A stretch of 64,000 nucleotides of DNA, from positions 13,751,421-13,815,420 of the forward strand of contig JAQFVV010012404.1 of assembly GCA_028023455.1 (NCBI GenBank), read 5' to 3'. Under the pieces are notes generated by a model. It did no database searches and was not told where the DNA came from. It saw nothing but the letters and a program-made list of their open reading frames with translations. Positions 62,041 to 64,000 of the stretch are shown one piece after another (the stretch's first letter is position 1; the number at the start of each line of letters is the position of its first letter). The position numbers and the translations under genes are program-made. This DNA is from Epiperipatus broadwayi (taxonomy: Eukaryota > Onychophora > Udeonychophora > Euonychophora > Peripatidae).

Positions 62041-62564
62041 TATTGGCTGTTTTGTTATACAACAATCACACCTTATTTGTAAAACATGTTTTAGTCTTTT
62101 ATAAACAATCTAGATAAGTATATTTTATCACACATGTTTAGGAGCTATATCCTTCTATATATCAAAAAAATTTTTTACTTCTTTCTAAAATAAATTAGTA
62201 TTCTAAGTTTTTTATTTTATATAACTATCTGTTTTATTTGTATGTTTTTAGAAATCAACCTTGCCTACCTCATGAGGTCCTATCTTAAACCTATGCCTAT
62301 ATGTATCAGTTTGTACATGGGAAAAAAATATATAAAATCCTGCCGTGTCTGTTTTTAATATTTATGCTACATATGATTCTCCTCACTTTACTTTATTTAT
62401 TTCCTCACTTTACTTTATTTATTTGTTATATTTCATTTAAATGTCACTGCTATGTTGTCACAATATAATTAAAATAATACACTTACAGCTTGACCTGGCT
62501 TTCTCTGACACCTGAAACAACTAAAAAATGCATTTACATTAATATACAAGTATGTATATATATA
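62041..62564. other. AT-rich non-coding DNA
   Basis: A 24-bp unit, TCCTCACTTTACTTTATTTA plus TTTA, is repeated in tandem at 62381-62429. Otherwise nothing. Confidence 0.5.
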
Positions 62565-63494
62565 CACCTGGGTCTCTTTTTATGCGGACTTATTTAACAC
62601 GATTTTGAAGTTATGCGATTCCATGTTTCACTGAAAGTCTAACTTCGATAATGCACTATTACTTTAAATAATAAATTTTGCGTATATTGAAAGTAATAGC
62701 ACATTATTGGAATTCGACTTTCATCTTACTAATTTCAATATTTTCAGTGCTTTATAATAGTAAGATTTTATGCAATAATGAAATTAAAATCATGATTTCC
62801 ACATTTTATGTATACACACATTAAATTTTACAAGATTATAATGTAAATTTGTTCAAACATTGTGCATGTTAATTTTGCATTTTAAACCACATTGTTTTTA
62901 CTTTTTAAAAAAGAACGTAATCAATTATTAATCATTTAGTGTCCACAAGTTTATTTTTAATCAGTAATAGCAGTGAGCACAATTAAAATTGAAAATTAAA
63001 GACAAAATAAGAATTTAATTTTTAGTTGTTAAATTAATTACTAATTACGTTGTCACCAGAAAACCATTAACAACATGAGAGTGACGTTGGCGCTAGTTGT
63101 ATTTTCTCATGTGAAAAATCTGATTTTTTTTACCAGTTTGCAAATGAACCTATTTATCGGCAAATTGCAATAATAATTAAAACATGTATTAAAAAAATGT
63201 AAATTATGCATAAAAATATATTGTTTTGAATAAAATTAAATATAGTTAAAAAAAGTTTGTCTTGTATCAATTTTTTTTCAAATTTGAAATTTTTTATTAG
63301 TCATATTTTATTTCCTTTTTTTTTTGCATGAATTTTAAAGTAATTTTACATTGGTGCTTTGCTTTTATATGATTTTTGAAAAATCTCAGTCCATATCCCC
63401 CCTTTTTCAAGGTAAGTTACATCTACTTTTGCGCGATTTTGTTTGTGCATGGTTTCTGAGGAACCTATCTATCGTGTAAAACGAGACCCAGGTG
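62565..63494. mobile_element. MITE-like element with 22-bp TIRs
   Basis: CACCTGGGTCTC-T-TTTTA-TG-CG at 62565-62586 is mirrored at 63473-63494 (19 of 22 match). The 930-bp interior has no transposase. An inner inverted repeat (about 62633-62663 with 62694-62727, both holding GAAAGTC and GCACTATTAC-like sequence) adds a hairpin. Both outer flanks are (TA)n. The short TIR with TGCG/GCGCGATT-like sub-terminal sequence recalls Tc1/mariner-pogo derived MITEs; that class is inferred. Confidence 0.6.
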
Positions 63495-63513
63495 TGTATA
63501 TATATATATATAT

Positions 63514-64000
63514 TATAATGATGTGGAGAATATAGGAGACTTAATGTATCTACACTACAAGGCGCCACTAGGCATTTGAACCTAGAAAATTTATATAGTA
63601 GGCAGATACGTAAGTTAAAAAAAATATTTTTTTATTTTATATATTTTGATTCCGGTCATTAGCCCATTGTCACTAGCTCAGTGGAATAGCAGAGATTTAT
63701 ATTTTATAATAAATTCTTATCTAAGAATATATAAAAAAGAATAAAATAAGTCACTGCCAGTAATTATACCCACAAACATTTATTTACACACATATATATA
63801 TAAAATTTAGCATTATTATTTTAGTATGTTTACTTTAGCATTTAACTACATTTTTAAATTTTATTTTAGATTTTAATTTACATTTTAATTTTTATATGTT
63901 TGCACAGATGGATTTATAAAAGTTTGTTTTATAATGTTGAGTATAGATCAGTTACATAGACTACACGATTAAAAACATTTCAAAATAAACATAACTGATC
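63514..64000 (-). repeat. Diverged LTR of the 22-kb element family (runs off window)
   Basis: Begins TATAATGATG after a (TA)n run and follows 22107 onward with clear but diverged similarity: CTAGGCATTTGAACCTAGAA, GTAGGCAGATACG, CACTAGCTCAGTGGA, TGCCAG and TTGAGTATAGATC. The homologous part reaches position 64000, so the rest of this LTR or element lies outside the window. Confidence 0.8.

Overview
The window is AT-rich (roughly three quarters A+T by eye), mostly poor in CG dinucleotides and dotted with (TA)n, (ATCT)n and (TAA)n microsatellites. It looks like intergenic DNA from an animal nuclear genome: several Penelope-like elements (PLEs) with GIY-YIG domains, LINEs, an LTR element, tRNA-derived SINEs and inverted-repeat DNA elements. 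The host cannot be named from the sequence. I see no convincing host protein gene, rRNA, true tRNA or CRISPR array; nearly every supported feature is a transposable element or its remains.

Layout. 0.9-1.1 kb: SINE-like repeat with a second copy at 44.1 kb. 4.65-5.06 kb and 8.78-10.27 kb: palindromic insertions built from a ~450-bp monomer that carries a hammerhead-ribozyme-like motif, each insertion flanked by ~14-bp direct repeats; an older relative lies at 45.5-46.25 kb. 7.5-8.4 kb and 38.85-40.6 kb: heavily decayed LINE reverse transcriptases readable only through many stops. 17.97-20.39 kb: 5'-truncated LINE on the minus strand. 22.1-26.84 kb: young-looking LTR element with ~2.03-kb LTRs, only 675 bp inside and no gag or pol; a diverged LTR of the same family begins at 63.5 kb. 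29.28-31.40 kb: DNA-transposon-like element with 23-bp terminal inverted repeats and an internal 107-bp-arm hairpin. 33.03-34.30 kb: small PLE between inverted repeats, interrupted by a ~95-bp SINE with a perfect 15-bp target duplication.

47.06-56.98 kb is a PLE cluster. Three copies of one family (PLE-1) lie minus, plus, plus, and each has the same tRNA-like segment after its GIY-YIG region. A fragment of another PLE follows, then a 3.5-kb palindrome made of two head-to-head copies of a different PLE. 58.43-58.69 kb is a foldback element, 61.1-62.0 kb a broken lysine/glutamate-rich reading frame of unknown origin, and 62.57-63.49 kb a short inverted-repeat element.

The genes do not form a pathway. 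The shared theme is self-copying DNA that repeatedly ends up as inverted (head-to-head) arrangements, together with RNA-level signals (hammerhead-like motifs, tRNA-like segments) attached to elements lacking intact proteins. The best candidate for an undescribed system is the hammerhead-bearing palindromic repeat family.
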